DNA of 64,000 nucleotides from the NCBI RefSeq assembly GCF_019091455.1, contig NZ_JAGXJN010000036.1:33119-97118 (forward strand), written 5' to 3'. The notes beneath the pieces are model-generated. The model worked only from the letters and a program-made list of their open reading frames with translations. It made no database searches and was not told where the DNA came from. This DNA is from Chitinophaga sp. GbtcB8 (lineage in GTDB: Bacteria > Bacteroidota > Bacteroidia > Chitinophagales > Chitinophagaceae). The translations under genes and the position numbers were made by a program. Shown in pieces: positions 52,742 through 60,916 of this stretch. Position 1 is the stretch's first letter. Every line of letters starts with the position of its first letter.

Positions 52742-53185
52742 TCACGTATGGGTGCCGCTAATGTAGCTCTCCAGGTTATTGATAATGTAGCGCTGTTCAT
52801 CAATAATGAACTTCACCACATCCCCAATGGAGATCAGTCCTATCAGCCGTTGCTGCTCATCCGTTACGGGCAGGTGGCGGATACGTTTATCCGTCATCTT
52901 TACCATACAGTCTTCAATAGAATCGTTTTCGCAGACCGTAATAGGGCGTTCGGTCATAATTTCCCGAATAGCAGTTTCCTTGGATGCCCTGCCTTTAAGG
53001 ATCACTCTGCGTGCATAATCGCGTTCTGAGAAAACGCCGAGGAATTTACCCTGATCATCAACAACCATTAAAGCGCCAACATTTTTATCCACTAAAATTT
53101 TTAACGCTTCAAATACGCTGCTGTCCGGGTTAATGGAGTACACTGCATGACCCTTGGCCTGCAGGATATTTCGTACAGTTCCCAT
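52742..53185 (-). CDS. CBS-pair domain protein
   Basis: A 147-residue soluble protein made of two CBS motifs (DSSVFEALKILVDKNVGALM; NDSIEDCMVKMTDKRIRHLP with LIGLISIGDVVKFII). Such stand-alone CBS pairs bind adenine nucleotides or SAM and adjust the activity of partner proteins. No partner is encoded next to it, but it lies on the same strand, upstream of the nuo operon. Confidence 0.9.
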   Translation of the reverse strand: MGTVRNILQAKGHAVYSINPDSSVFEALKILVDKNVGALMVVDDQGKFLGVFSERDYARRVILKGRASKETAIREIMTERPITVCENDSIEDCMVKMTDKRIRHLPVTDEQQRLIGLISIGDVVKFIIDEQRYIINNLESYISGTHT

Positions 53186-53303
53186 AACGAGGCCTTTTAA
53201 AAATGAAGAAATATGAAAAACCAGTTATTGTAAGTTAAGGTTTTTGTGCGGAAAAAGCAATACAGGGGTGAGCACGGCGTAGTTAGCGATTAGTTGTAAA
53301 TTA

Positions 53304-53338
53304 TTAGTGCCTGATTTTAAACAAAAACCAGGCACTAA
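53304..53338 (-). terminator. Hairpin after the beta-galactosidase gene
   Basis: TTAGTGCCTG (53304-53313) pairs with CAGGCACTAA (53329-53338), a perfect 10-bp stem with a 15-base loop, 24 bp past the beta-galactosidase stop. The T-run is weak on the minus strand, so termination efficiency is uncertain. Confidence 0.6.
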
Positions 53339-53361
53339 CAGGTATGTATCTATTAATAAAG

Positions 53362-55170
53362 TTATTCTAAGGTCCTGGCGCCGCTTACAGAGGCGGGGGC
53401 CGTCTGGTGCAGGTCAAACACCACAATTTCATTATTCCCCTTTTTCAGCCAGCTGGCAGGGCAATACAGGCGTGTTTGCGGACCTATATCCCAATAGCGG
53501 CCCAGGTTATGCCCGTTAACCCAGATCAGGCCTTTTTTAAGCTGGGTAAAGTCAATATAGGTGTCGCCCACGCGTGAGAGCTTGAACGTACCTTTAAAGA
53601 ACTGCCCCGGTTTGGCGGTGGTGCCGCTGGTGGGATGCAGGTCCTGGATATATTTTTCCGTCATGGGCAGGCCAAACACGTCCCAGCTCATAAGCGTCAT
53701 GCCATTCAGGGTTACCCGGTCAGTAATGCCTTTGCGGTCAATGATCTGCTGTGCAAAGTTGATACGGCCCATGCCTTCCACCAGTATTTCCAGCACCGGG
53801 TCTTTTACATTGCTCTTGGGAATTTCAATGCTGTTCTCTCCCAAACGGCGGTCTAATTTACCCATGTACTCACCGTTCAGGTAAATGGTGGCATAATCAT
53901 GCAGCTCTGTGATGGTAAGCTTGCCGCTTTTATGACCCACCAGGGTAGTGCGGTACAGCATAAAACCATAATCCTGCGCATAGGCTTCAAATGGCTGCGG
54001 CTGTGCGGAATGCACTGCCTCCGGCAATTGCTCCCAGATGCTGGTAAAGGGTATCATGGGTACAGCCGGGAAGCTGATGGTGGGAATAGGCGCTGGTATG
54101 CGCGGCAATGCCTTATGCAGATGATTGCTGATCATTTGCCGGAATGCCATGTATTTGGCCGTAGCTACGCCCTGCTCATTAATAGGCGCATCATAATCAT
54201 AGCTGGTAAGGTCCGGCTCATAACCTTTTCCGCCGGAATTGGCGCCGGCTGTATAGGCAAAGTTGGTACCGCCATGTATTACATACAGGTTGAAAGAGCG
54301 TTTATTATCCAGCAGGTATTTTACCTCCCGCAAAATGCCTTCTTTATCAGGCCGCGCCCATTGCTCGCCCCAGTGGGTTAACCATCCGGGGTAGGATTCG
54401 CTGCTGAAAACAGGTACATCCGGGTACAGGCTGCTGGTTGCCGTAAAATCAGCCTCAGATGCACCGGGATCGAGGCCTATAGCGGCGCCTGGCACAGTGC
54501 CGGCTTCCAGGTTAGGTTTGGCAGCACCATCTGCCGTATAAAAAGGCCCGGTAATACCATTCTGCACCCATAACTCTTTCAGGCGGTTCAGGTAGGCTTT
54601 GTCGTTGCCGAAACTGCCGTATTCATTTTCTATCTGCACCATTAATATAGGACCTCCGTTGGCTGCCAGCAGCGGTTTTACCTGGGCCGACAATGCAGCT
54701 ACATACCGCTCTACGGCCTGCATGTAACGGGGATCCAGGCAGCGCACCTTAATATCCGGTGTACGCAGCAGGTAAGGCGGCAAACCGCCAAACTCCCATT
54801 CCGCACATACATAGGGGCCCGGGCGCAGTAATACCCACATTCCCTCCTGCTGTACCATTTGAATAAACTCCGCAATGTTATGATTGGTGCTGCTGAAGTC
54901 AAAAGTGCCCGGCTCCTGCTCATGGTAGTTCCAGAACACATAAGCGGCAATAGTATTACAGCCCATGGCTTTGGCCATTTGAATGCGGTGTTTCCAGTAT
55001 TCTTTTGGAATGCGGGCCGGGTGCATTTCCCCGCTGATGATCTGGAAGGGTTTTCCATCCAGCAGGAATTCGGTCTTTGAAAGTTCAAAACTGTGTTTGT
55101 CCTGCGCATGAGCGCCCTGCATAACAACGCAGGCCAGCAACAACAGATGGCTCAGTAAAAGTGTTCTCAT
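53362..55170 (-). CDS. GH35 beta-galactosidase, secreted
   Basis: A 602-residue exoglycosidase that removes terminal beta-galactose. It has a signal peptide (MRTLLLSHLLLLACVVMQGAHAQ), a TIM barrel with GEMHPARIPKEYWKHRIQMA, RPGPYVCAEWEFGGLP, the acid/base in MVQIENEYG (Glu183) and the nucleophile in SSESYPGWLTHWGE (Glu258), then C-terminal beta-sandwich domains ending WVNGHNLGRYWDIGPQTRLY. I chose ATG 55170, where the signal peptide begins; the frame to 55290 runs into the spacer hairpin. A -7 box lies 23 bp upstream. No SusCD genes accompany it. Confidence 0.92.
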   Translation of the reverse strand: MRTLLLSHLLLLACVVMQGAHAQDKHSFELSKTEFLLDGKPFQIISGEMHPARIPKEYWKHRIQMAKAMGCNTIAAYVFWNYHEQEPGTFDFSSTNHNIAEFIQMVQQEGMWVLLRPGPYVCAEWEFGGLPPYLLRTPDIKVRCLDPRYMQAVERYVAALSAQVKPLLAANGGPILMVQIENEYGSFGNDKAYLNRLKELWVQNGITGPFYTADGAAKPNLEAGTVPGAAIGLDPGASEADFTATSSLYPDVPVFSSESYPGWLTHWGEQWARPDKEGILREVKYLLDNKRSFNLYVIHGGTNFAYTAGANSGGKGYEPDLTSYDYDAPINEQGVATAKYMAFRQMISNHLHKALPRIPAPIPTISFPAVPMIPFTSIWEQLPEAVHSAQPQPFEAYAQDYGFMLYRTTLVGHKSGKLTITELHDYATIYLNGEYMGKLDRRLGENSIEIPKSNVKDPVLEILVEGMGRINFAQQIIDRKGITDRVTLNGMTLMSWDVFGLPMTEKYIQDLHPTSGTTAKPGQFFKGTFKLSRVGDTYIDFTQLKKGLIWVNGHNLGRYWDIGPQTRLYCPASWLKKGNNEIVVFDLHQTAPASVSGARTLE

Positions 55171-55193
55171 TGTCCTTGGTAAAAAATTAGGGT

Positions 55194-55201
55194 CAAAGTT
55201 A
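55194..55201 (-). promoter_or_regulatory. Predicted -7 box for the beta-galactosidase gene
   Basis: Reads TAACTTTG on the minus strand, an exact TAnnTTTG match 23 bp before the ATG at 55170. No good -33 box is seen at 19-21 bp spacing. Confidence 0.45.
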
Positions 55202-55249
55202 ACATTCTGCAAAACGGATAGTAGAAAGGGTGAAAATACATGAAAAAGT

Positions 55250-55288
55250 GAAAGGTGAAAAATGCATTTGCTCCATTTTTCACCTTTC
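55250..55288 (-). terminator. Perfect 15-bp hairpin after the GMC oxidoreductase gene
   Basis: GAAAGGTGAAAAATG (55250-55264) pairs exactly with CATTTTTCACCTTTC (55274-55288) around a 9-base loop, directly downstream of the minus-strand gene ending at 55304. The TGAAAAAGTGAAAG words to its left repeat the arm. Confidence 0.7.
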
Positions 55289-55303
55289 ATATATACGTTA
55301 CAT

Positions 55304-57001
55304 TTACACGTTGCCTTTCTTCAGCTCTTTTACAGCATAATCACAGGCGCGGGCGGTAAGCGCCATATAAGTGATGGACGGGTTCTGGCAGGCGGAAGAT
55401 GCCATGCAGGCCCCGTCTGTTACAAACACATTCTTTACGGCATGCAGCTGGTTCCAGCTGTTCAGCACAGAGGTTTTGGGATCGCGGACCATACGTGCAG
55501 TGCCCATTTCATGGATACAGTGGCCGGGAGGCGGCATATCATCATAGCTGCTGATGTTCTTTAAACCGGCAGCTGCCAGCATTTCTTTGGCGCTTTCCAG
55601 CATATCCTTACGCATGGCCAGCTCATTCTCCTTAAACTCACAATCAATATCCAGGGTAGGTAAGCCGTACTTATCTTTTTTGTCTTTACTAAGTGTAGCC
55701 TTGTTCTCATAATACGGCAGGTGCTCACCCCAGGAACCAATGCCCATACTCCATTTGCCAGGCTCCGTCAGTGATTCCTTCAAGGCTGCGCCTACACCTT
55801 CTGTACCATTACCACGGCCACGGCCTGCGCCGCCCTGGTAACCAAAGCCACGCACATAATCTTTCATTTTCGTAGCAGCGTTCACGTTACGGAAGCGGGG
55901 AACATAAATACCGTTGGGCCGGCGGCCTGCATTGTAGTACTGATCTTCAAAACCCTCAAACTCCCCATCTGCGCCTACGCCAAAATGGTGGTCCATCAGG
56001 TTATGGCCTACCTGCTCACTGTCATTTCCCAAACCATTCGGAAAACGGTTAGAGGTAGAGTTCAGCAGCACAAAGGTAGTGCCCAGGGTAGAGGCATTCA
56101 GGAAAACAATATTTGCATAATACTCTACGGTTTGCTGGGTATGCGCATCCAGCACGCGTACGCCGGTGGCTTTGCCTTTCTGCTCATCGTAAATTACTTC
56201 TGTTACAATACTATCCGGCCGCAGGGTAAGGTTGCCCGTGGCTGCTGCTGCCGGCAGCGTAACGCCGTTGCTGCTGAAATACCCGGTAAAGGGGCATCCG
56301 CGGTGGCACAGGTTGCGCGACTGGCACTGGCGCCCGTTCTGCATAGGTTTGGTAGCATGTGCTACGCGGCCTATGGTAATAATGCGGTCGTTATACTTTT
56401 CTTTGATCCGTGCAGCCACATGTTTTTCCAGGCAGTTCATTTCCATAGGCGGCAGGAACTTGCCGTCCGGCAGCTGCGGCAGCCCTTCTGCCTGGCCGCT
56501 AACGCCGGCAAAGGTTTCCACGTAATCATACCAGGGCGCAATATCTTTATAACGGATAGGCCAGTCTACCCCATGCCCGTCTTTTGCATTGGCTTCAAAA
56601 TCCAGGTCGCTCCAGCGGTACACCTGGCGGCCCCACATCAGGGAACGCCCGCCTACATGGTAGCCACGTAACCAGTTGAATGGTTTGATCTCGTTATAAG
56701 GATTGTCCTTATCGTTTACCCAATACTGTTTGGAGGATTCGTCAAAGGCATAACAGCGGCTCTGGATGTGGTAGTTTTGCTTAACCTCGTTGGTAAGCTG
56801 CAGGCGGTGCGGAAACTCCCAGGGCGCCATCATGGCGGTGGTATAGTCTTTTACGTGTTTTACATCATTGCCCCTTTCCAGCACTAATGTTTTCAGTCCC
56901 TTTTCGCACAGCTCTTTGGCTGCCCATCCCCCACTGATCCCTGAACCCACAACAATTGCGTCATAGGTATTTTCTTTTACTGCTCTAATGTTGAGATTCA
57001 T
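55304..57001 (-). CDS. GMC-family FAD oxidoreductase (copy 2 of a tandem pair)
   Basis: A 565-residue flavoprotein. The FAD-binding Rossmann motif is AIVVGSGISGGWAAKELCEKG; VGGRSLMWGRQVYRWSD and CQSRNLCHRGCPFTGYFSS are family-conserved, and the C-terminal GTARMVRDPKTSVLN with NPSITYMALTARACDYAV closes the flavin domain. No signal peptide is visible; export is likely together with the subunit-3-like partner. It belongs to the gluconate/glucoside dehydrogenase-like GMC proteins; the sugar substrate is unknown. It has the same length as, and by eye more than half its residues in common with, the upstream copy at 57093-58790. Confidence 0.9.
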   Translation of the reverse strand: MNLNIRAVKENTYDAIVVGSGISGGWAAKELCEKGLKTLVLERGNDVKHVKDYTTAMMAPWEFPHRLQLTNEVKQNYHIQSRCYAFDESSKQYWVNDKDNPYNEIKPFNWLRGYHVGGRSLMWGRQVYRWSDLDFEANAKDGHGVDWPIRYKDIAPWYDYVETFAGVSGQAEGLPQLPDGKFLPPMEMNCLEKHVAARIKEKYNDRIITIGRVAHATKPMQNGRQCQSRNLCHRGCPFTGYFSSNGVTLPAAAATGNLTLRPDSIVTEVIYDEQKGKATGVRVLDAHTQQTVEYYANIVFLNASTLGTTFVLLNSTSNRFPNGLGNDSEQVGHNLMDHHFGVGADGEFEGFEDQYYNAGRRPNGIYVPRFRNVNAATKMKDYVRGFGYQGGAGRGRGNGTEGVGAALKESLTEPGKWSMGIGSWGEHLPYYENKATLSKDKKDKYGLPTLDIDCEFKENELAMRKDMLESAKEMLAAAGLKNISSYDDMPPPGHCIHEMGTARMVRDPKTSVLNSWNQLHAVKNVFVTDGACMASSACQNPSITYMALTARACDYAVKELKKGNV

Positions 57002-57007
57002 AGTTCA

Positions 57008-57090
57008 ATGTGCAAATATGCAGATGTGCAAATATGCAAATGGATGATACTCTTCAATCCATCTGCACATTTACATATCTGCACATCTAT
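57008..57090. repeat. TGCAAATATGCAGATG word repeat between the GMC genes
   Basis: The left side (57008-57046) reads ATGTGCAAATATGCAGATG, then TGCAAATATGCAAATGGATG; the right side, from about 57060, reads CATCTGCACATTTACATATC, then TGCACATCTAT, an imperfect word-shuffled reverse complement. The same words make the 36885-36974 element. Confidence 0.8.
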
Positions 57091-57092
57091 AA

Positions 57093-58790
57093 TTATATGT
57101 TTCCTTTCTTCATTTCCTTTACCGCGTAATCTACTGCACGGGCGGTAAGCGCCATGTATGTGAGTGAAGGGTTCACACAGGCGGCAGAGGTCATACACGC
57201 GCCATCTGTTACAAACACATTCTTCACGGAATGCACCTGGTTCCAGCCGTTCAGCACAGGCGTTTTAGGATCGCGGCCCATACGCTCCGTACCCATTTCA
57301 TGAATGGCCGTGTCGGGGAAAGATCCGTTGTCAAAGGTATGGATGTCCTTAGCGCCGGCTGCTTCCAGCATTTCAGCGGCATCGACCATCATATCCTTAC
57401 GCATCTTGGTTTCATTCTCAAAGAAACCTGCATCAAATTTCAGTACGGGTTGTCCCCAGGCATCTTTAACGGAATTATCCATGGTTACCTGGTTTTGCTC
57501 ATAGGGCAGGCATTCTCCAAAACCACCCAGGCCCATGCTCCATGTACCGGGTTCTGTGAGCGCTTCTTTGAAATCTTTACCAACGCCCATTTCGGCAATA
57601 CCCCGCTGCCATCCGCTGCGGCTGGCGCCACCCTGGTAACCAAAGCCACGCAGGTAATCGCGCTTATCACTGCCTATGTTGCGGTAACGCGGTACATAAA
57701 TACCGTTGGCACGGCGGCCAAAGTAGTAATGATCGTCAAACCCTTCCACAGTACCGGAAGCGCCTGTACGAAAATGGTGATCCATTAAATATTTACCCAG
57801 CACGCCGCTAGCATTGCCCAAACCATTCGGGAAACGTTTGGAAATGGAGTTCATCAGCACAAAGGTGCTGCCCAGGGTAGAGCCATTCACAAAAATGATC
57901 TTGGCATAGAACTCTGTCATTTCCTTGGTGTGCTTGTCAATTACTTTTACGCCGGTAGCTTTGCCTTTTGCATCATCATAAATGATGGAGTTCACAATAG
58001 AATCCGGGCGTAAGGTAAGGTTACCGGTAGCCCTTGCAGCCGGCAGCGTAGATGACTGTGTGCTGAAGTATGCACCAAACGGGCAACCACGGCTGCACAG
58101 GTTACGGAACTGGCATTGGGTACGGCCGGGCAATGGCTGGGTAATGTTAGCCACACGGCCCATGGTGATCCTGCGGTCTTTGAACTTGGCCTCTACTCTT
58201 TTTTTCACTTCTGTTTCCACACAGTTCATTGGCATGGCAGGCATAAACTTGCCATCCGGCAGCTGGGGCAGCCCTTCTGCCTGGCCGCTGATACCGGCAA
58301 AGGTTTCCACATAATCATACCAGGGCGCTATATCTTTATAGCGGATAGGCCAGTCTACTGCAATACCATCTTTCAGGTTGGCTTCAAAATCAATATCGCT
58401 CCAGCGGTACGACTGGCGGCCCCACATAATGGATTTACCACCCACAATATCCGGGCGGTACCAGTCAAACCGTTTTACTTCGTTATACGGGCTGTCTGAA
58501 TCTTTGATCCAGAACTTTTCGTTATGCTCGCTATACGGATAATCGCGTTTCAGTTTGGGATGCGTTTCCTTTTGCTCGTTAGTGATACGGCCGCGGTGCG
58601 CAAATTCCCAGGGATCTTTGGTAGCGGTATCATAATCCTTCACATGTTCCAGTGGTTTTCCGCGATCCAGCATCAATACTTTCAGACCTTTTTCTGTGAG
58701 CTCTTTAGCAGCCCATCCACCACTTACACCGGAGCCTATTACAATAGCATCGTATGTATTTTGCTCCTGTGCTTTTATATTCAGATTCAT
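57093..58790 (-). CDS. GMC-family FAD oxidoreductase (copy 1 of a tandem pair)
   Basis: A 565-residue flavoprotein built exactly like its downstream neighbour: AIVIGSGVSGGWAAKELTEKG at the FAD site, VGGKSIMWGRQSYRWSD, CQFRNLCSRGCPFGAYFST, and GTERMGRDPKTPVLNGWNQV near the end. It lies 95 bp after the gluconate-2-dehydrogenase-subunit-3-like gene. In related bacteria such a pair of large and small subunits oxidises sugars, e.g. the glucoside 3-dehydrogenase group, with electrons passed on to the respiratory chain. Which sugar is unknown. Confidence 0.9.
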   Translation of the reverse strand: MNLNIKAQEQNTYDAIVIGSGVSGGWAAKELTEKGLKVLMLDRGKPLEHVKDYDTATKDPWEFAHRGRITNEQKETHPKLKRDYPYSEHNEKFWIKDSDSPYNEVKRFDWYRPDIVGGKSIMWGRQSYRWSDIDFEANLKDGIAVDWPIRYKDIAPWYDYVETFAGISGQAEGLPQLPDGKFMPAMPMNCVETEVKKRVEAKFKDRRITMGRVANITQPLPGRTQCQFRNLCSRGCPFGAYFSTQSSTLPAARATGNLTLRPDSIVNSIIYDDAKGKATGVKVIDKHTKEMTEFYAKIIFVNGSTLGSTFVLMNSISKRFPNGLGNASGVLGKYLMDHHFRTGASGTVEGFDDHYYFGRRANGIYVPRYRNIGSDKRDYLRGFGYQGGASRSGWQRGIAEMGVGKDFKEALTEPGTWSMGLGGFGECLPYEQNQVTMDNSVKDAWGQPVLKFDAGFFENETKMRKDMMVDAAEMLEAAGAKDIHTFDNGSFPDTAIHEMGTERMGRDPKTPVLNGWNQVHSVKNVFVTDGACMTSAACVNPSLTYMALTARAVDYAVKEMKKGNI

Positions 58791-58827
58791 GGAATTTCAG
58801 TTTTTGAGAGTGAAATCAATAAAGCAT

Positions 58828-58874
58828 CCGGCTGTTAGTATCGGGTTAATAGCTAATAGCCGGCAGTTAACAGC
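58828..58874. repeat. Word repeat with GCTGTTA/TAACAGC arms
   Basis: GCTGTTA (58831-58837) pairs with TAACAGC (58868-58874); between them GGTTAATAGCTAATAGCCGG repeats TTAATAGC words. It lies between the subunit-3-like gene and the first GMC gene. Confidence 0.5.
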
Positions 58875-58885
58875 ATGCAATTATA

Positions 58886-59461
58886 TTACACGGCCCAGGC
58901 CTTATCTCCTTTTTTGTAGGGGATACAGCCTTCAAATTTACCGGGAACAGCTACATAACGCAGGGCTTTGGTAGCACCGGGTTCGGAAGTGAAGTAGCCT
59001 AACAGGGTAAGCTCTTTAATAAACTGGAAATAATGCGTGGGATCATCTTTCCCTTTGTTCTCCCGTTTATTATAAGCTACGCGTTCTTTATCAATCTCTG
59101 TTAACACTGCTGTTTTCTGTTCTGCAGTCAGGTCCACAAAGGCCTTTTTATACTGTTTGTTACTGGCTTCATCTATTTTCTTCAGACCATCCAGCAGGAT
59201 CTGCTGATCTTTTTGCTCATAACAATCATTCATCATCGTAACGATGAAATCGTCAACCTTGGCCGCTTTTGCACCTGGCGTGCCGGTTTCCGGGATAATG
59301 GTTTCCGCTATTTCAGCTAGTGTGGATTTGGTTTCCGGCGCCTGCAGGGCATAGTTCTTAGGTGCAGAGCTTGTACAGCCATCCAGGGCCGCTAACGTGG
59401 AAGCAGAAATGGCGCTACCCAATAACAGGGCAACGTTCTTGATAGCATCTCTTCTGTTCAT
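58886..59461 (-). CDS. Gluconate 2-dehydrogenase subunit 3-like protein
   Basis: A 191-residue exported small subunit. It begins MNRRDAIKNVALLLGSAIS, a Tat-type signal with twin arginines and a hydrophobic core, then Cys29 in LAALDGCTSS as a possible lipid-attachment site. The body shows TLAEIAETIIPETGTPGAKA, the family's best-known motif, and FIKELTLLGYFTSEPGATKA with AVPGKFEGCIPY near the end. It probably escorts one or both GMC subunits through the Tat system in a bound state. It heads the three-gene operon. Confidence 0.9.
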   Translation of the reverse strand: MNRRDAIKNVALLLGSAISASTLAALDGCTSSAPKNYALQAPETKSTLAEIAETIIPETGTPGAKAAKVDDFIVTMMNDCYEQKDQQILLDGLKKIDEASNKQYKKAFVDLTAEQKTAVLTEIDKERVAYNKRENKGKDDPTHYFQFIKELTLLGYFTSEPGATKALRYVAVPGKFEGCIPYKKGDKAWAV

Positions 59462-59654
59462 AATAGTAAATTGATTTGACCTTTCGGCTCAAGTTTTGAA
59501 AAAAAAAGCAAAAAACAAACACCGTCCGTAAAATAATCAATAATGGATAATTAAGTACTACTAACCTTTTTTAGATGGCCGGCCGAAAATTCCAGTACAT
59601 TAACAATTTTCATAACATGCACTCCCCTATCAAACAGCCTGAACCATAAATAAG

Positions 59655-59722
59655 AGAGCGGCTGTCCCTCTCCAGAACAGCCGCCCTTATATTAATTGTT
59701 AATTCTTAATTATTCATTACAT
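59655..59722 (-). terminator. Terminator hairpin plus word repeat after the L,D-transpeptidase gene
   Basis: GCGGCTGT (59658-59665) pairs with ACAGCCGC (59677-59684). Next to the coding end, TTAATTGTTAATTCTTAATT is an arm of the AATTATTCATTA word family. The T-run on the minus strand is interrupted (TCTCTTATTT), so it is a moderate terminator. The rest of the gap (59462-59650) holds nothing I can assign. Confidence 0.6.
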
Positions 59723-60469
59723 CACGTACTTCCCTTTATTATCCACCAGTACCACCGGCAGGCGGTGATGCTTTTCAAAATAGTCGTACGCCGTTTTCAG
59801 CTCTACCCAGAACTGCTGGGAGCTGTTATCTGTTAAGGATACGCCGCCCAGGTAATCCATAGAGCGGGTATTGCCGAATTTAACAGGGTATACATGTACC
59901 GGGATAAAATCCTGCCCGGCGTTCTTGGCATTTACCGCCAGGATGTACACTTCCTCAATAAATTCGTCTGTTAAGGGAATACAGCCAATAGTGAGGCAGC
60001 TGCCATGAATATAAATTTCACCCCCTGGCTTTTTTGCATCGCTTAATATTTTATCAGAGTAGTTGGGATAGTTTAATCCCAGTGACAGGTGATAATTGCT
60101 GTTAGGATTAAAATCGTTGATGTAGTAGAATCCTTCCGGTACCTGCCGGTCGCCTTCCTTCCGTTTAGGCCCCATTTTGCCGGAGAGGGTGCAAACCCGG
60201 TATGATTTAAACAGGCGGAAAGTATCACTGGCGCTGTTCTTTACCCAGATCTCCAGCTCACTGTCCAGCTTAAAGGAACGCAGGAAAATGTATTTGGCCG
60301 GGTAGGTGAGCCCTTTTTTCTCAAACTCTTTCTTCAACACTTCCTCTTTTTCGCGATACGCCACGCCCACCTTGGGAAACAGCTTCTGGTTCTCCAGGAA
60401 CGACTGTTGCGCCTGGGCCGCCACAGATACACTACACATCAATAATACCGCTACAATAATCCGCTTCAT
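59717..60469 (-). CDS. Murein L,D-transpeptidase (YafK-like)
   Basis: A 250-residue exported enzyme of the YkuD fold, expected to act on peptidoglycan peptides or their protein links. It has a signal peptide (MKRIIVAVLLMCSVSVAAQA). The domain shows SGKMGPKRKEGDRQVPEGFY, then the catalytic segment IYIHGSCLTIGCIPL (His155, Cys158 and Cys163; Cys163 in GC is the nucleophile), and a following DEFIEEVYILAVNAK typical of the YafK group. It is single, with a terminator-like hairpin after it. Confidence 0.88.
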   Translation of the reverse strand: MKRIIVAVLLMCSVSVAAQAQQSFLENQKLFPKVGVAYREKEEVLKKEFEKKGLTYPAKYIFLRSFKLDSELEIWVKNSASDTFRLFKSYRVCTLSGKMGPKRKEGDRQVPEGFYYINDFNPNSNYHLSLGLNYPNYSDKILSDAKKPGGEIYIHGSCLTIGCIPLTDEFIEEVYILAVNAKNAGQDFIPVHVYPVKFGNTRSMDYLGGVSLTDNSSQQFWVELKTAYDYFEKHHRLPVVLVDNKGKYVM

Positions 60470-60513
60470 ATACTTTTAAAAAGAATTTTTAACCATATAT
60501 ACCCTTAACCGGG

Positions 60514-60714
60514 TCATTTTAATCCCTTGGATAGGTTTAAATATGCTAACACGAACAATAATAGTGCAAAAATAATATATATAACAATACCAATTTTGCG
60601 ATTTACCAGCTTAATAATATAGTGGTTGTGGCCCTCGTAAATAAGATAAGCTGTAATGGCTTGAAATATACCCCCTAACAGGAACAAGATACCGAATAAT
60701 GTTTGTGTCCTCAT
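60514..60714 (-). CDS. Small two-helix membrane protein
   Basis: A 66-residue protein with two membrane helices (LFGILFLLGGIFQAITAYLI and IGIVIYIIFALLLFVLAYLN) joined by a short polar loop. I do not recognise a family. A good promoter directly upstream (60747-60777) supports it as a real gene; it reads toward the L,D-transpeptidase gene on the same strand, 44 bp away. Confidence 0.65.
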   Translation of the reverse strand: MRTQTLFGILFLLGGIFQAITAYLIYEGHNHYIIKLVNRKIGIVIYIIFALLLFVLAYLNLSKGLK

Positions 60715-60746
60715 AAAACAAACGTGCTATCGTTGTGGATTATTGT

Positions 60747-60777
60747 CAAAATTACGAGGGTATGGGCGGATGTGCAA
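60747..60777 (-). promoter_or_regulatory. Promoter of the small membrane protein gene
   Basis: On the minus strand the -7 box is TAATTTTG (60747-60754), with a TTG -33 element at 60775-60777, 20 bp away, which fits the Bacteroidota spacing. It lies 32 bp before the ATG at 60714. This is the best two-part promoter in the window. Confidence 0.6.
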
Positions 60778-60882
60778 GTAAAGGGTGTGCTGAGATGCTA
60801 AAGGTAAGTTAAAATACTGCTGCAGAGCCGTTGGCGGGAACAGGGAGGTGACAGGTAAGCCCGCCAGAACATTGAAAATTAA

Positions 60883-60908
60883 GGGCTGGCCTTCAGCCAG
60901 CCCCTATC
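60883..60908 (-). terminator. Rho-independent terminator after hppD
   Basis: GGGCTGGC (60883-60890) pairs with GCCAGCCC (60896-60903) around a 5-base loop; on the minus strand TTAATTTT follows. It begins 9 bp past the hppD stop. Confidence 0.75.
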
Positions 60909-60916
60909 CTATTTCA

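Noticed and set aside
55171..55290. N-terminal extension of the beta-galactosidase
   Set aside because: Runs through the promoter and into the hairpin of the next spacer; the signal peptide begins at 55170.
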